In this document: piece after piece, positions 35,302 through 43,850 of the stretch | Layout: each line of letters starts with the position of its first letter | Position numbering within the stretch: the stretch's first letter is position 1 | Source: UBA6627 sp965248675 | GTDB taxonomy: Bacteria > Chloroflexota > Dehalococcoidia > UBA2979 | Direction of reading: 5' to 3' | Length of the DNA: 64,000 nucleotides | NCBI GenBank assembly: GCA_965248675.1 | Contig: CBDFJZ010000005.1 | Location: forward strand, 423,735 to 487,734 | Program-made: the position numbers and the translations under genes | The notes under the pieces: model-generated | Databases searched by the model: none | Told to the model about the DNA's origin: nothing | What the model saw: only the letters and a program-made list of their open reading frames with translations

Positions 35302-36153
35302 GTGTTGCGCTCCGTAACGCCGCTGCTGATCATCCTGGTCCTGGCCGGCGGGGCATGGATCGTCGGCCGCAAACGCCGCGTTCGATTCCTCCGTGAGGCG
35401 GCGCTGATCCTCGGCGCGTACTTCGCCTACTTTGGCGTGCGCGCGATCAGCGAGGGCAGCTCCTCGATCGCCCTCGACAACGCGCGGCTGCTGATCGAGC
35501 TGGAGCAGCAGATCGGCCTGTTCGTCGAACCGAGCGTGCAGGGCGTGCTGCTGAGCAGCGAGGCGCTGGTCGACATCGCGAATTGGATTTACGTCTGGGG
35601 CCACTGGCCCGTGATCGGCGCCGTCGCGATCTGGTTGTTCGCGCGCCGCCCGACTGCCTACCGCACCTATCGCAACGCGCTGTTGATCTCCGGCGGGATC
35701 GGGCTCGTGTTCTTCATGAGCTTCCCGGCGGCGCCACCCCGCTTCACCGATCTCGGCCTGGTGGATACCGTGTTCAGTCGGTCCAACGTCGCGCAGCTAA
35801 TGCAGCCGACGAGCTTCACGAACGAGTACGCGGCGTTCCCGAGCCTGCACTTCGGCTGGAGCCTGTTGATGGCGACCGCGATCTTCCGCGAGTCCCGGCG
35901 GCAGCCGGTGCGCGTCGTGGCGTGGTTGTTGCCGCTCGGCATGCTGGTGTCGATCGTCGCGACGGCGAACCATTTCGTCATCGATGCCGTCGCCGGCGGC
36001 GCGGTCTCGCTGATCGGCCTGCGCGCGGCGCTCATGCTCGAACGCGCCGACACCCCCTCGTGGCTGAGCCCCCCGTGGACACGCCCGGCGCGCCAGTCGG
36101 AGTCGGTCGTCCCCGCGGAGGACGAGGTGGGCGCGCTGGAGCTGCCGACGTAG
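35302..36153 (+). CDS. PAP2-superfamily membrane protein (inositolphosphotransferase-like)
   Basis: A 283-residue multi-span protein. AAFPSLHFGWS corresponds to the PSxHxxxS lipid-phosphatase motif, and ATANHFVIDAVAGGA corresponds to the final SxxH...HFxxD motif. An acidic tail follows. This arrangement matches PAP2-like proteins related to Aur1/Ipt1 inositolphosphotransferases, common in Actinobacteria and Chloroflexi, which may attach lipid head groups. Start GTG 35302 is the first candidate before the first span. Confidence 0.85.
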   Translation: MLRSVTPLLIILVLAGGAWIVGRKRRVRFLREAALILGAYFAYFGVRAISEGSSSIALDNARLLIELEQQIGLFVEPSVQGVLLSSEALVDIANWIYVWGHWPVIGAVAIWLFARRPTAYRTYRNALLISGGIGLVFFMSFPAAPPRFTDLGLVDTVFSRSNVAQLMQPTSFTNEYAAFPSLHFGWSLLMATAIFRESRRQPVRVVAWLLPLGMLVSIVATANHFVIDAVAGGAVSLIGLRAALMLERADTPSWLSPPWTRPARQSESVVPAEDEVGALELPT

Positions 36154-36248
36154 GGGTCTTCGACCTCGGTTCGACGCTCGCTGGCGCTCGGCTGGTACTT
36201 CCCGTGACTTGCAGCGGGGACGGCGGAGCGCGGCGCGCTCACGGCTTC

Positions 36249-37277
36249 CTATACCGGCAGCGGGGTCTGCCAGAGGTCGCCGCTGTCATGGATGCGGATG
36301 CGGCGCACCCATTTGACCCAATCGAATCCTCGATGGTCAGGCATGACAAGGCGGGCCGGGGCGCCGTGGCCGTGCGTGAGCGGGCTGCCGGCGACCGAGA
36401 GCGCGAGGAGCGCGCGGTTCGCTTCGGACATGGAGAAGCGGCGGCTGAAGCCCGTGACCGATTCGAACTCGACGCTGGCGGCGCCGGGCTCGGGGCCGGC
36501 GAGGTCGAGGAGGGCGCGGACTGGGACGCCACCCCACTGCTGGGTGGTGTACCAGCCGCCGGTGCAGTCGAGCGTGGCTTCGAGTTCGGCCTCGGCGAGC
36601 GCGGTGACGGTCTCGAGATCGAGCTCGACCGAATGGGCGACGCGCCCGTCGATCACAAGGCGCCAGCGGTCGCCCTCGATGGGGGCGGGGTCGTCGAAGA
36701 GCCAGCTGACCGCGGGGAAGCTGCCGCTGAAACTGCCGCGCTCGTAGGAGCCCGTGAACCGGCGACGAGCGCCGGGGAACGCGGCCAACCTCGAAACCGA
36801 CTCGCTGACGAGCCAGAGCGTCGCCCCGGCGACCCCGCCGAGGCCCAGCCGGAGGAAGGCGCGGCGGTCGCGCGCATACGGGACGCGAAAGACGCGGAGC
36901 CTCGAGAGGACGTGCCAGACGAGCAGGACCGCGACCGCGGCGGCGCCCCACTGGTGCAGCTCGATCAGGCTGACGCGGCCGAAGACGATGCGGCCAGCGT
37001 TGGTCCAGATCAGCCCGCTGGCGAAGATGAAGAGCAGCACGAGGCTCATCGTGAGGAACGCGATCCTCGAGACATTGAGTCCCGGGTCCCGGCGGAGCGA
37101 GCGGATCACGACGGCGGTCTTCCAGCCGACCAGGGCGAGAATGGCGAAGGCAGCGACGCCGTGGAGTACCAGGATCCAGGCCTTGCTCGGATCCCCGTTC
37201 GTGAGACCGAGGTAGCCGGTCGCGAGAGCGAGGGAGACGAACGCGAGTAGCAGCGTGTTCACCCACGGGTATCGCAC
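36249..37277 (-). CDS. Molybdopterin-dependent oxidoreductase, sulfite-oxidase family, with fused membrane domain
   Basis: A 342-residue fusion. Residues 1-130 hold four hydrophobic spans with His39, His108 and His122, candidates for heme b ligands as in cytochrome b561-like proteins. Residues 175-342 form the Moco domain: TLDCTGGWYTTQQWGGVPV carries the molybdenum-binding Cys238, then HGAPARLVMPDHRGFDWVKWV. The domain is shorter than full sulfite oxidase, so it probably lacks the C-terminal dimer domain. It would pass electrons directly between the membrane and an oxidised substrate. It ends 95 bases downstream of the convergent PAP2 gene. Confidence 0.85.
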   Translation of the reverse strand: MRYPWVNTLLLAFVSLALATGYLGLTNGDPSKAWILVLHGVAAFAILALVGWKTAVVIRSLRRDPGLNVSRIAFLTMSLVLLFIFASGLIWTNAGRIVFGRVSLIELHQWGAAAVAVLLVWHVLSRLRVFRVPYARDRRAFLRLGLGGVAGATLWLVSESVSRLAAFPGARRRFTGSYERGSFSGSFPAVSWLFDDPAPIEGDRWRLVIDGRVAHSVELDLETVTALAEAELEATLDCTGGWYTTQQWGGVPVRALLDLAGPEPGAASVEFESVTGFSRRFSMSEANRALLALSVAGSPLTHGHGAPARLVMPDHRGFDWVKWVRRIRIHDSGDLWQTPLPV

Positions 37278-37429
37278 GGGCAGTCCACCTCTCCACGGTG
37301 CTCTCTCGCGCTCGCTTCTGGGGGCAGCCTACGGAACTTCGTCGCTGAAGCGGCGGTTCGCGCCCGGAGCGGTCGCGCGGTTGCGGCGCCGTCGCGGCGG
37401 TGGGACGGTGACACTCGAGGAGCGCGGGT

Positions 37430-38209
37430 ATGCGGATTGCGACGTGGAACGTGAACTCGATCCGAACGCGCGAGGATCGGGTGCTGCTCTGGCTCGAGGA
37501 GCACGCGCCGGACGTCCTGTGCATCCAGGAAACCAAAGTCGTGGACGATGCCTTCCCGCGCGACGGTTTCGAGGCGCTGGGCTACGACCTCCAGCTCTAC
37601 GGCCAACGCACCTACAACGGCGTCGCGATCGCCTCGAAGCTGCCGATCGAGGACGTCGAGGTCGGCCTGCCGCTCACGGAAGACGGCGAGGCGCGTGGGA
37701 TCGCGGCGACGATTGACGGGGTGCGGATCGTCGGTCCGTACGTCCCGAACGGACGCAAGGTCGGGACCGATAAGTTCCAGTACAAGCTGGATTGGCTGGA
37801 CGCACTCTGCGAGTGGCTCGAGGACCGACATGACCCCTCGGATTCGCTCGTCATGTGCGGTGACTTCAACATCGCCCCGGACGATCGAGACGTGCACAAC
37901 CCGGTCGCCTGGGAGGGCAGCGTCCAGTGCAGCGACGAGGAGCGCGCGCGGCTCCAGACGCTGCTGCGCTGGGGCCTGGCCGACTCGCTGCGCGCCGTCT
38001 CTGACGAGGCCGGCGTGTTCACCTGGTGGGACTACCGTGCGGGCGCGTTCCGCTTCAATCAGGGCCTACGGATCGATCTGATGCTCGCGACCGAACCGGT
38101 CCGTGAGCGGATCGTCTCGGTCACCACCAACCGCGATGACCGCAAGGTGCGCAAGGGCGTCGAGAAACCGTCCGATCACATCCCGGTGCTGCTCGAGTTG
38201 CGCGATTGA
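37430..38209 (+). CDS. xth: Exodeoxyribonuclease III
   Basis: A 259-residue endonuclease/exonuclease/phosphatase-family protein of normal length. Motifs are MRIATWNVNSIRTR, CIQETK (metal-binding Glu), NGVAIASK, VPNGRKVGTDKFQYKLDWLD, GDFNIAPDDRDV, RIDLML and the terminal SDHIPVLLEL (catalytic Asp-His). It cleaves DNA 5' to abasic sites and removes 3' blocks in base-excision repair. GAGGAGC lies upstream of the ATG. It is followed closely by cysQ. Confidence 0.96.
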   Translation: MRIATWNVNSIRTREDRVLLWLEEHAPDVLCIQETKVVDDAFPRDGFEALGYDLQLYGQRTYNGVAIASKLPIEDVEVGLPLTEDGEARGIAATIDGVRIVGPYVPNGRKVGTDKFQYKLDWLDALCEWLEDRHDPSDSLVMCGDFNIAPDDRDVHNPVAWEGSVQCSDEERARLQTLLRWGLADSLRAVSDEAGVFTWWDYRAGAFRFNQGLRIDLMLATEPVRERIVSVTTNRDDRKVRKGVEKPSDHIPVLLELRD

Positions 38210-38243
38210 TCCGCTCGATCGCCTCGGACGAGCAGGTGGCCTC

Positions 38244-39029
38244 GTGACCGACGGCCGTGACGGCGACCGCGCCGCGATGATGGAGCGGCTGGTGGACCTC
38301 GCGGTGCGAGCGGGCGACGAAATCCTCGAGGTCTACGCGCAGGACTTCGAGGTGCTGACGAAAGCCGACGAGTCGCCGGTGACCGCCGCCGACGAACGAG
38401 CCGAGCTCGTCATTCTCGACGGCCTCGTCGAGATCGCGCCGGAGATTCCCGTCGTCGCCGAAGAGAGCGCGGCCGCAGGGAAGATCCCGAACGTCTCGGG
38501 CGGTCGGTTCTTCCTCGTCGATCCACTCGACGGCACCAGGCAGTTCGTCGAGCGGAATGGCCAATTCACGGTGAACATCGGCCTGATCGATCGCGTCGTC
38601 CCGACCCTGAGGGTGGTGCATCTGCCCGTCCTCGCAGAGACTTATTGGACCGATGGACGCGGCGGGGCGCTCCGCCGTCGCGACGGTCAAGTCACCTCGA
38701 TCCGCTGCCGCGCACCGGGCGACGACGGACTGGTCGTGGTCGCGAGCCGGTCGCACCGCAACCAGGAGACCGAGGACTATCTCGCGACGCTCGACATCAA
38801 GGAGCTGGACGCGTCGGGGTCCTCGCTGAAGTTCTGTCGGGTCGCGGAAGGCGCAGCGGATCTGTATCCGCGCCTCGGGCGGACGATGGAGTGGGACGTC
38901 GCGGCCGGCCACGCTCTGCTCCTCGCGGCCGGCGGCTCGATGACGACGTTCGACGGGGCGCCGTTCACGTACGGCAAGCCGAGGTTCGAGAATCCCCACT
39001 TCCTCGTGCGTGGGCTGCCCCCGGGATGA
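38244..39029 (+). CDS. cysQ: 3'(2'),5'-bisphosphate nucleotidase / inositol-monophosphatase family
   Basis: About 261 residues (or 250 if it starts at the ATG at 38277). The IMPase-family metal sites are visible: AEESAA (metal-binding Glu pair), VDPLDGTRQFVERNGQFTVNIGLI, then LYPRLGRTMEWDVAAGHALLLAAGG with the third Asp. The DPLDGTxxF form and size favour CysQ, which hydrolyses PAP in sulfate assimilation. Inositol phosphatase activity cannot be excluded. It starts 35 bases after xth and may be cotranscribed with it. Confidence 0.85.
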   Translation: MTDGRDGDRAAMMERLVDLAVRAGDEILEVYAQDFEVLTKADESPVTAADERAELVILDGLVEIAPEIPVVAEESAAAGKIPNVSGGRFFLVDPLDGTRQFVERNGQFTVNIGLIDRVVPTLRVVHLPVLAETYWTDGRGGALRRRDGQVTSIRCRAPGDDGLVVVASRSHRNQETEDYLATLDIKELDASGSSLKFCRVAEGAADLYPRLGRTMEWDVAAGHALLLAAGGSMTTFDGAPFTYGKPRFENPHFLVRGLPPG

Positions 39030-39050
39030 CAGCCCTCAGCACCGCCGCTG

Positions 39051-39413
39051 TTAGCCACTGAAGGTCACCTCGACGAGCGGGGCGCCCGCGTGCCAGTCAT
39101 CCAGCGACCGGTCGCCGCCGAGATTGGCCACGAGCTGGGTCAGCACCTCGCGCCGCTCGGGGTCCTCTGTGATCGCGCGTGCGGCCGCGGGAAGGTCGGC
39201 CTGGGCGCCCTCCTTGAGGTGGAAGGTGAACGCGGCGTTGGCGACGAGGTTCGCGTACCACGAGCGCCGGCCCGGACGCCCGGTGATGAAGTAACGACTG
39301 TCGAGGCGGTGGAACCAGATTTCGATGCGTCGCGCTTCGCCGCTCTTGCGGCCGGTGGTGGTGATGTCGATGACCTTGTCGGTCTTGAGGGCGGCTTCGA
39401 CGGCGGCGTCCAT
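39051..39413 (-). CDS. Deazaflavin-dependent nitroreductase-like (DDN) family protein
   Basis: A 120-residue split-barrel protein. TTTGRKSGEARRIEIWFHRLDSRYFITGR and WYANLVANAAFTFHLK match the F420/FMN-binding pattern of DDN-type proteins. Whether deazaflavin F420 is the cofactor depends on the organism making F420, and no F420 gene is seen here. Start ATG at 39413. Convergent with cysQ, separated by about 20 bases. Confidence 0.85.
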   Translation of the reverse strand: MDAAVEAALKTDKVIDITTTGRKSGEARRIEIWFHRLDSRYFITGRPGRRSWYANLVANAAFTFHLKEGAQADLPAAARAITEDPERREVLTQLVANLGGDRSLDDWHAGAPLVEVTFSG

Positions 39414-39580
39414 GAGTGCTCCTCGGTCTGGCGCGTGGGCTGAGCGAGTCTAACGACTCTTGATGGCCGGCCGTCCGAGACTGAGTGGCGAAGACTGAGC
39501 TGCGGTTGTGGCGCGTGAGCTCCCTCATTCGAGGCGTCGCGCGGGGCGTCTAGACTCGCTCCCAAGACGAAGGAGCGACC

Positions 39581-40897
39581 GTGAAGATTCCCGAGGTCCT
39601 ACAGATCGAGGTGGTACACCGCGCGGGGAGTCTCGCGCAGGTGCTGGGGGTCGTGGCGGAGGCTGGCCTGCTCGTCGAGAACCTGGTCGCGGTCGAGCGC
39701 GGGCCAGACCGCACCATCTGGGAGCTGACGACCGAATTCGACGAGGACTTCGACCACAGCCAACTGGAGCGGATCAGCGATCTGCCGATCGCACAGCTCC
39801 TCGGGACGTCCGATCGGGTGTTCACGCTGCACGAGGGTGGGAAGATCGAGACGCGGTCGCGGCTGTCGATCGCGACCGATCAGTTGTTGCGCGACATTTA
39901 CACACCGGGGGTCGCGCGCGTCTGCCTGGCGATCCGCGACGATCCAGCGCTGCAGCGGGCATACACGGGGATCGCGAACTCGGTGGCGGTCGTGACCGAT
40001 GGGACGGCGGTGCTTGGCCTCGGAGACATCGGGCCGGTCGCCGGCATGCCAGTGATGGAGGGCAAGGCGGCGCTGTTCCAGGAGCTGGCGGGGCTCTCCG
40101 GCGTGCCGATCCTCGTGGAGCAAGGCGGGGTTGATGAGATCGTGGAGGCGGTGGCGCGGATCGCGCCGACGTTCGGGGCGATTCAGCTCGAGGACATCGG
40201 GGCCCCGGCGTGCTTCGCGATCGAGCGGGCGCTCATGGAACGTCTCGATCGACCGGTGCTGCACGACGATCAGCACGGGACGGCCGTCGTGGCGCTGGCG
40301 GCGCTGCTGACGGCGACGCGGCGTCTGGATGTTGAAATGGCCAGCTGCACCGTGGGGCAGGTGGGTCTCGGAGCGGCCGGAATCGGGATCGCTCGGCTGC
40401 TCACCCACCGCGGGATCGGGCGGCTCGTCGGGTCGGATCTGCGCGAAGACGCCGTCAAGATGTTCACGGAGCTGGGCGGCGAGGCGGCTGACCTCGAGAC
40501 GGTGATGGCGGAGTCGGACCTGGTGATCGCGACGACGGGAGTTCGAGGTCTGATCCGACCGGAGCTGGTGCGTGAGGGGCAGCTGATCCTGGCGCTGACG
40601 AACCCCGATCCGGAGATTGAGCCGGAGGTCGCCCTCGAACACGGCGCGCGCTACGCGGCCGACGGCAAGGCGGTGAACAACGTCCTCGGCTTCCCCGGAC
40701 TGTTCCGAGGCGCCCTCGATGCGCACGCGCCGGCGTTCTCGATGGAGATGCTGTCGGCGGCGGCCGATCGGCTCTCGGAGCTGGCCGGCGGCGGTCGCCT
40801 CGTCCCATCGCCGCTCGATCGCGAGGTGCACAAGCGGGTGGCCGAGGCGGTGGCGAACGCTGCGCGTGGGGATGTGCAGACGCCGCTGTACGGCTAG
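39581..40897 (+). CDS. NAD(P)-dependent malic enzyme with N-terminal ACT domain
   Basis: A 438-residue protein. Residues 1-80 form an ACT domain (VLQIEVVHRAGSLAQVLGVVAEAGLLVEN), which usually binds an allosteric amino acid. The malic enzyme core follows with YTPGVARVCLAI, TDGTAVLGLGDIGPVAGMPV and MEGKAALF. The NAD(P)-binding domain has GLGAAGIGIARLL and the segment TNPDPEIEPE. It decarboxylates malate to pyruvate. The GTG start is preceded by AGGAG. Single-gene unit. Confidence 0.93.
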   Translation: MKIPEVLQIEVVHRAGSLAQVLGVVAEAGLLVENLVAVERGPDRTIWELTTEFDEDFDHSQLERISDLPIAQLLGTSDRVFTLHEGGKIETRSRLSIATDQLLRDIYTPGVARVCLAIRDDPALQRAYTGIANSVAVVTDGTAVLGLGDIGPVAGMPVMEGKAALFQELAGLSGVPILVEQGGVDEIVEAVARIAPTFGAIQLEDIGAPACFAIERALMERLDRPVLHDDQHGTAVVALAALLTATRRLDVEMASCTVGQVGLGAAGIGIARLLTHRGIGRLVGSDLREDAVKMFTELGGEAADLETVMAESDLVIATTGVRGLIRPELVREGQLILALTNPDPEIEPEVALEHGARYAADGKAVNNVLGFPGLFRGALDAHAPAFSMEMLSAAADRLSELAGGGRLVPSPLDREVHKRVAEAVANAARGDVQTPLYG

Positions 40898-41271
40898 GGC
40901 CTGAGGGCTCGCTGACCTCGTTGCTGCTTTGTGGGGGGATTCGGAGCAAGTTTGCCCCGTTTGGTAGTGGGCGGCTTGCCGTCGCGCTTCGAGCGATTGT
41001 CGAGGTCGGGAATTTCGTGAGGGCGTTTGCCCCCACACCCCACTGGGGGACCCTCACCCGTAGGGTGATCCTTGCGGATTGGGCTGTCCCCCAGACCCCC
41101 TCGCAAGCGGGGGCCGGCAGGTGGGTTCGCGTTCGCGGTGGCGCAACCAGTCATTGCCTTGCTGCCGAGGTCTTCGGAGTGACGTGGGTGGCTTTGATCG
41201 GTTCTGAGGGGTTCTTTTTCGGCAAACGGGGAGCTGCGATTGGGTTCGGGAGGAGGGGAAAGTCGAGAGGA
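40898..41271. other. Intergenic region, no gene seen
   Basis: 374 bases between malic enzyme and the YbaK-like gene. Both strands give low-complexity frames. A GC-rich hairpin (CCCCTCGC and its partner near 41096-41115, with one G-T pair) may terminate transcription of the malic enzyme gene. Nothing else is recognisable. Confidence 0.5.
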
Positions 41272-41741
41272 TTAGTCGCGGGCGATTGAGGCGAGGGCGG
41301 CGTCGGTGAGCGTGGCGAGGTCGGTGGGGGTGAGGATGATTTCTAGGCCGCGACGGCCGGCGGAGACATAAATGGTTTCGTGGTTCGACGCGGATTCGTC
41401 GATCGCGGTTGCCAGACGGCGGCGCTGGCCGAGTGGACTGATGCCGCCCAAGACATAACCGGTGGCGCGTTCGGCCTCGTCAGGCGGCGCCATGGCGGCG
41501 CGGCGGGCGCCGAGGGTGCGAGCGAGCGCCTTGAGGTCAAGCTGGCGGTCGACGGGGACGATCGCGGTGGCGAGGCGGTCGTCGTCCAGCTTGGCGACGA
41601 GCGTCTTGAAGACGCGCGCGGGCGAGACACCGAGGGCGTCAGCAGCCTCCAGGCCATACGCTTCGGCACGGGGATCGTGCTCGTAGCGGGCGAGTTCGAA
41701 GCGATACCAGCGGCGCGGGCAGCGTCGACGCCCGGTGTCAC
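41272..41741 (-). pseudogene. ybaK: YbaK-type Cys-tRNA(Pro) deacylase with one-base frameshift
   Basis: From GTG 41741 the sequence reads TPGVDAARAAGIA, then changes frame at about 41706. It continues FELARYEHDPRAEAYGLEAA, DALGVSPARVFKTLVAKLDD (with the conserved Lys), MAPPDEAERATGYVLGG and ISPLGQRRRLATAIDE to the stop. Restoring one base in GTATCGCTTCG gives a full-length trans-editing protein of about 155 residues, which clears Cys mis-attached to tRNA(Pro). A sequencing indel is the simplest explanation. The gene diverges from imuB, so the two share an upstream region. Confidence 0.85.
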
Positions 41742-41830
41742 CTTGGCCCTGCCAGTTCGCATTCAGTGGCGCGGATGCTCATGGTGCCGATAGTACGAGG
41801 TCCGCTCGCTGGCTGATTGTGAGTCCGCAG

Positions 41831-41868
41831 TAGGACAAGTGTTCTTGTAAATCAGAACACTTGTCCTA
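41831..41868. promoter_or_regulatory. Perfect 15-bp inverted repeat, LexA-like operator of the imuB operon
   Basis: TAGGACAAGTGTTCT (41831-41845) and AGAACACTTGTCCTA (41854-41868) are exact complements separated by TGTAAATC. Each arm itself resembles a GAAC-N4-GTTC-type SOS box (GAAC-ACTT-GTCC). Their centres are 23 bases apart, about two helical turns, suited to cooperative binding of two dimers. It overlaps the predicted imuB promoter. LexA binding is an inference from position and half-site pattern; no lexA lies in the window. Confidence 0.7.
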
Positions 41869-41872
41869 TACG
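41845..41872 (+). promoter_or_regulatory. Candidate imuB promoter
   Basis: TTGTAA (41845-41850) and TATACG (41867-41872) are spaced by 16 bases. Both boxes overlap the palindrome, so a bound repressor would exclude RNA polymerase. The imuB start codon (ATG 41902) lies about 24 bases past the expected transcription start. Confidence 0.5.
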
Positions 41873-41901
41873 ATGGTCTTCGCCTCTTGGCGGGGGTCCC
41901 T

Positions 41902-43209
41902 ATGGCGATTGCCTGTCTCCTCGTTCCATCGCTCGCGCTCACCTGTGAGCTCGTCGAGCGCCCGCAGCTCGTCGGGCGCGCGGTTGCGCTCGCCGACGAG
42001 GCGGGCCTGCGCGTGTTCGATGCAACGCCGCAGGCGATGCAGCGCGGCGTGCGCGCCGGCATGACGCTGCGCGAGGCGGTGGCCCTCTGTCCCGCGCTCG
42101 CGGTGCTGGAGCAGCGACCGGCGCGGATCGTGCGCGCAGCGGAACGCCTCGTCGAGGCGGTGGAGCAGGTGAGTCCGCTCGTCGAAGAGGTGGAGCCGGG
42201 CGTGGTCCTCGCAGACCTCGTAGGCCTCGATGGGTTGTATCCGAACACGGAGCAACTGGCGGCCGCGCTGTTCGAGGCGGCGCCCCAGGAGCTAAAGCCG
42301 CGGCTCGGGATCGCGGAGGAGCGGTTCACGGCAATCGCGGCAGCCTACGCCGCGGGGGCGACGCCCGAACCGGAAGCGGAGCGGCAAGAGTCAGCGCTGC
42401 CACCGCGGGGAGTGTTCGACATGACGCAGCCGCCCTCCGTCGAGGGGACGGCCGCGGTCGCGGCCGTTGCCGAGTCGGCGCCGAACTGGGTGCGGGTGGC
42501 GCCGGGGATGAGCGCGGAGTTCCTGGCGGACCGGCCGGCGCAGCTGCTGCCGCTGGATGTGGCGGCGCTGGCGCAGCTGGCGCTGTTCGGGATCCGCACG
42601 GTCGGCGAGTTCGCCGCGCTGCCTCGGCACACGGTGGCGGCGCAGTTCGGGGTGGCGGGCGATCGGGCGTGGTTGGCGGCGCGCGGTGCGGATCCGACAC
42701 CGGTACGACCGAGGCCGTTCGCCCGCGAACGGGTGGTCGAACGCAGTCAGGCGGAGCCGCCGCTGGTCAGCCGCGAGTCGATGGCGCTGCACGCGCGGCA
42801 GTTGCTGTACCGGGCGATGCGCCAGCCGCGGGCCTCGCGGCGGTTCGTCCGCTTCGTGCGGCTGCGCGCGGTGACGGACGACGACCGGCTCTGGGAAAAA
42901 TCGCAGACGCTGCGCGAGCCGACGGGCGACCGAGACCGGCTGCTGATCGTGATGCATTCGTTCATCGAGTACTCGGAGTTTCCGGGGCCGATCGCGGAGC
43001 TGGAGCTGGAGCTGGGCGGGTTGACCGCGGAACAGGGGCGGCAGAGCGGGCTGTTCCTCGATCACGCGCGGCGGCGCGAGCAGCTCGACCAGATGGTGCG
43101 GCAACTGAAGGTGCGCTTCGGCCGTTCGCCGATGACGCAGGTGGTGGAGGTGGAACCGTGGAGTCGATTGCCCGAACGCCGGTTCGCGCTCATGGACTAC
43201 GACCCCTAG
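41902..43209 (+). CDS. imuB: ImuB-like catalytically inactive Y-family polymerase
   Basis: A 435-residue protein with the Y-family fold but without catalytic acids. Where active enzymes have DMDAFFAxVE it reads MAIACLLVPSLALTCELVE, and the second acidic pair is replaced by LADLVGLDGLY. C-terminal segments (VRFVRLRAVTD, SFIEYSEFPGPIAELELEL) match ImuB. ImuB bridges DnaE2 to the sliding clamp during damage-induced mutagenesis. It is followed by a DUF6504 gene and dnaE2. No imuA is present nearby. A TTG at 41887 is a weaker start. Confidence 0.88.
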   Translation: MAIACLLVPSLALTCELVERPQLVGRAVALADEAGLRVFDATPQAMQRGVRAGMTLREAVALCPALAVLEQRPARIVRAAERLVEAVEQVSPLVEEVEPGVVLADLVGLDGLYPNTEQLAAALFEAAPQELKPRLGIAEERFTAIAAAYAAGATPEPEAERQESALPPRGVFDMTQPPSVEGTAAVAAVAESAPNWVRVAPGMSAEFLADRPAQLLPLDVAALAQLALFGIRTVGEFAALPRHTVAAQFGVAGDRAWLAARGADPTPVRPRPFARERVVERSQAEPPLVSRESMALHARQLLYRAMRQPRASRRFVRFVRLRAVTDDDRLWEKSQTLREPTGDRDRLLIVMHSFIEYSEFPGPIAELELELGGLTAEQGRQSGLFLDHARRREQLDQMVRQLKVRFGRSPMTQVVEVEPWSRLPERRFALMDYDP

Positions 43210-43223
43210 GGCTGCCTCGGGCG

Positions 43224-43526
43224 GTGCGGGTGGAGGTGGATGACGGGGGGATGCCGGTGCGCGTTGACCTCCGAGGCAGCGCGAGTACTCGGAAAGCGCT
43301 TGCGCGCGGTGGCCCTCGAGGCAATCGCACCCCTCGTGAGGCGCGCTGGACTGAGGTAATCGATGTCGCTGAGGTGTGGCGTGTGGGAGAGGAGTGGTGG
43401 CGCGAGCGGCCGATCCGTCGGACGTATTTCACGCTGGTCGTGGAGGACGGGCGCGCGGTGACGGTGTTCCGGGATGAGCTGGGGGGCCTCGAGGCGGGCG
43501 GAGGCTGGTTTGAGCAGCGGTACTAG
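43224..43526 (+). CDS. DUF6504 family protein
   Basis: About 100 residues. VEVDDGGMPVRVDLRG begins the domain, then EARWTEVIDVAEVWRVGEEWWRERPIRRTYF, and FRDELGG...GWFEQRY ends it. This matches the small DUF6504 protein often found between ImuB and DnaE2 in Actinobacteria and Chloroflexi. Function unknown; it probably belongs to the mutasome. The GTG at 43224 lies 14 bases past the imuB stop. Confidence 0.8.
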   Translation: MRVEVDDGGMPVRVDLRGSASTRKALARGGPRGNRTPREARWTEVIDVAEVWRVGEEWWRERPIRRTYFTLVVEDGRAVTVFRDELGGLEAGGGWFEQRY

Positions 43527-43850
43527 GGGCCTTCGGCCCTCGATGACGCTTCGCGCCTGTGGGCGTGGTGTTGGCGTGGAGCGTGGTGTTGGCTGCCTGG
43601 CGACGGGGCTGTGCTGGGCAGACCCGCCTGCGGCGGGGGAGCGCCGCGAGCGTTGCTCGCGACGTGTTTTTAGGTTTAAGCCCGCCCCGGTTGTTTCGAT
43701 CGCCCTACGGGCGAGGCCACCCCATATGCCTGTGGGGCTGACGCCCCACACCCCGCTTTTTCCGGGGCTTCGCCCCGGATTCGGATCAACTGCAGAGTTT
43801 CTGCGGCCATTGGGGCTGGATGCGGTCTTCAGACGTCCCTTGGTGCTGGT
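43527..43850. other. Non-coding gap with three tandem hairpins
   Basis: 324 bases between DUF6504 and dnaE2 with no gene. Perfect hairpins are CGCCC-TAC-GGGCG (43701-43713), TGTGGGGC-TGAC-GCCCCACA (43731-43750) and TCCGGGGC-TTC-GCCCCGGA (43761-43779). They could attenuate or terminate transcription from imuB, giving dnaE2 lower or separate control, or they could be dispersed repeats. Confidence 0.6.

Noticed and set aside
35583..37250. 555-codon plus-strand frame over PAP2 and the oxidoreductase
   Set aside because: It crosses two well-supported genes on different strands and shows no family signature.
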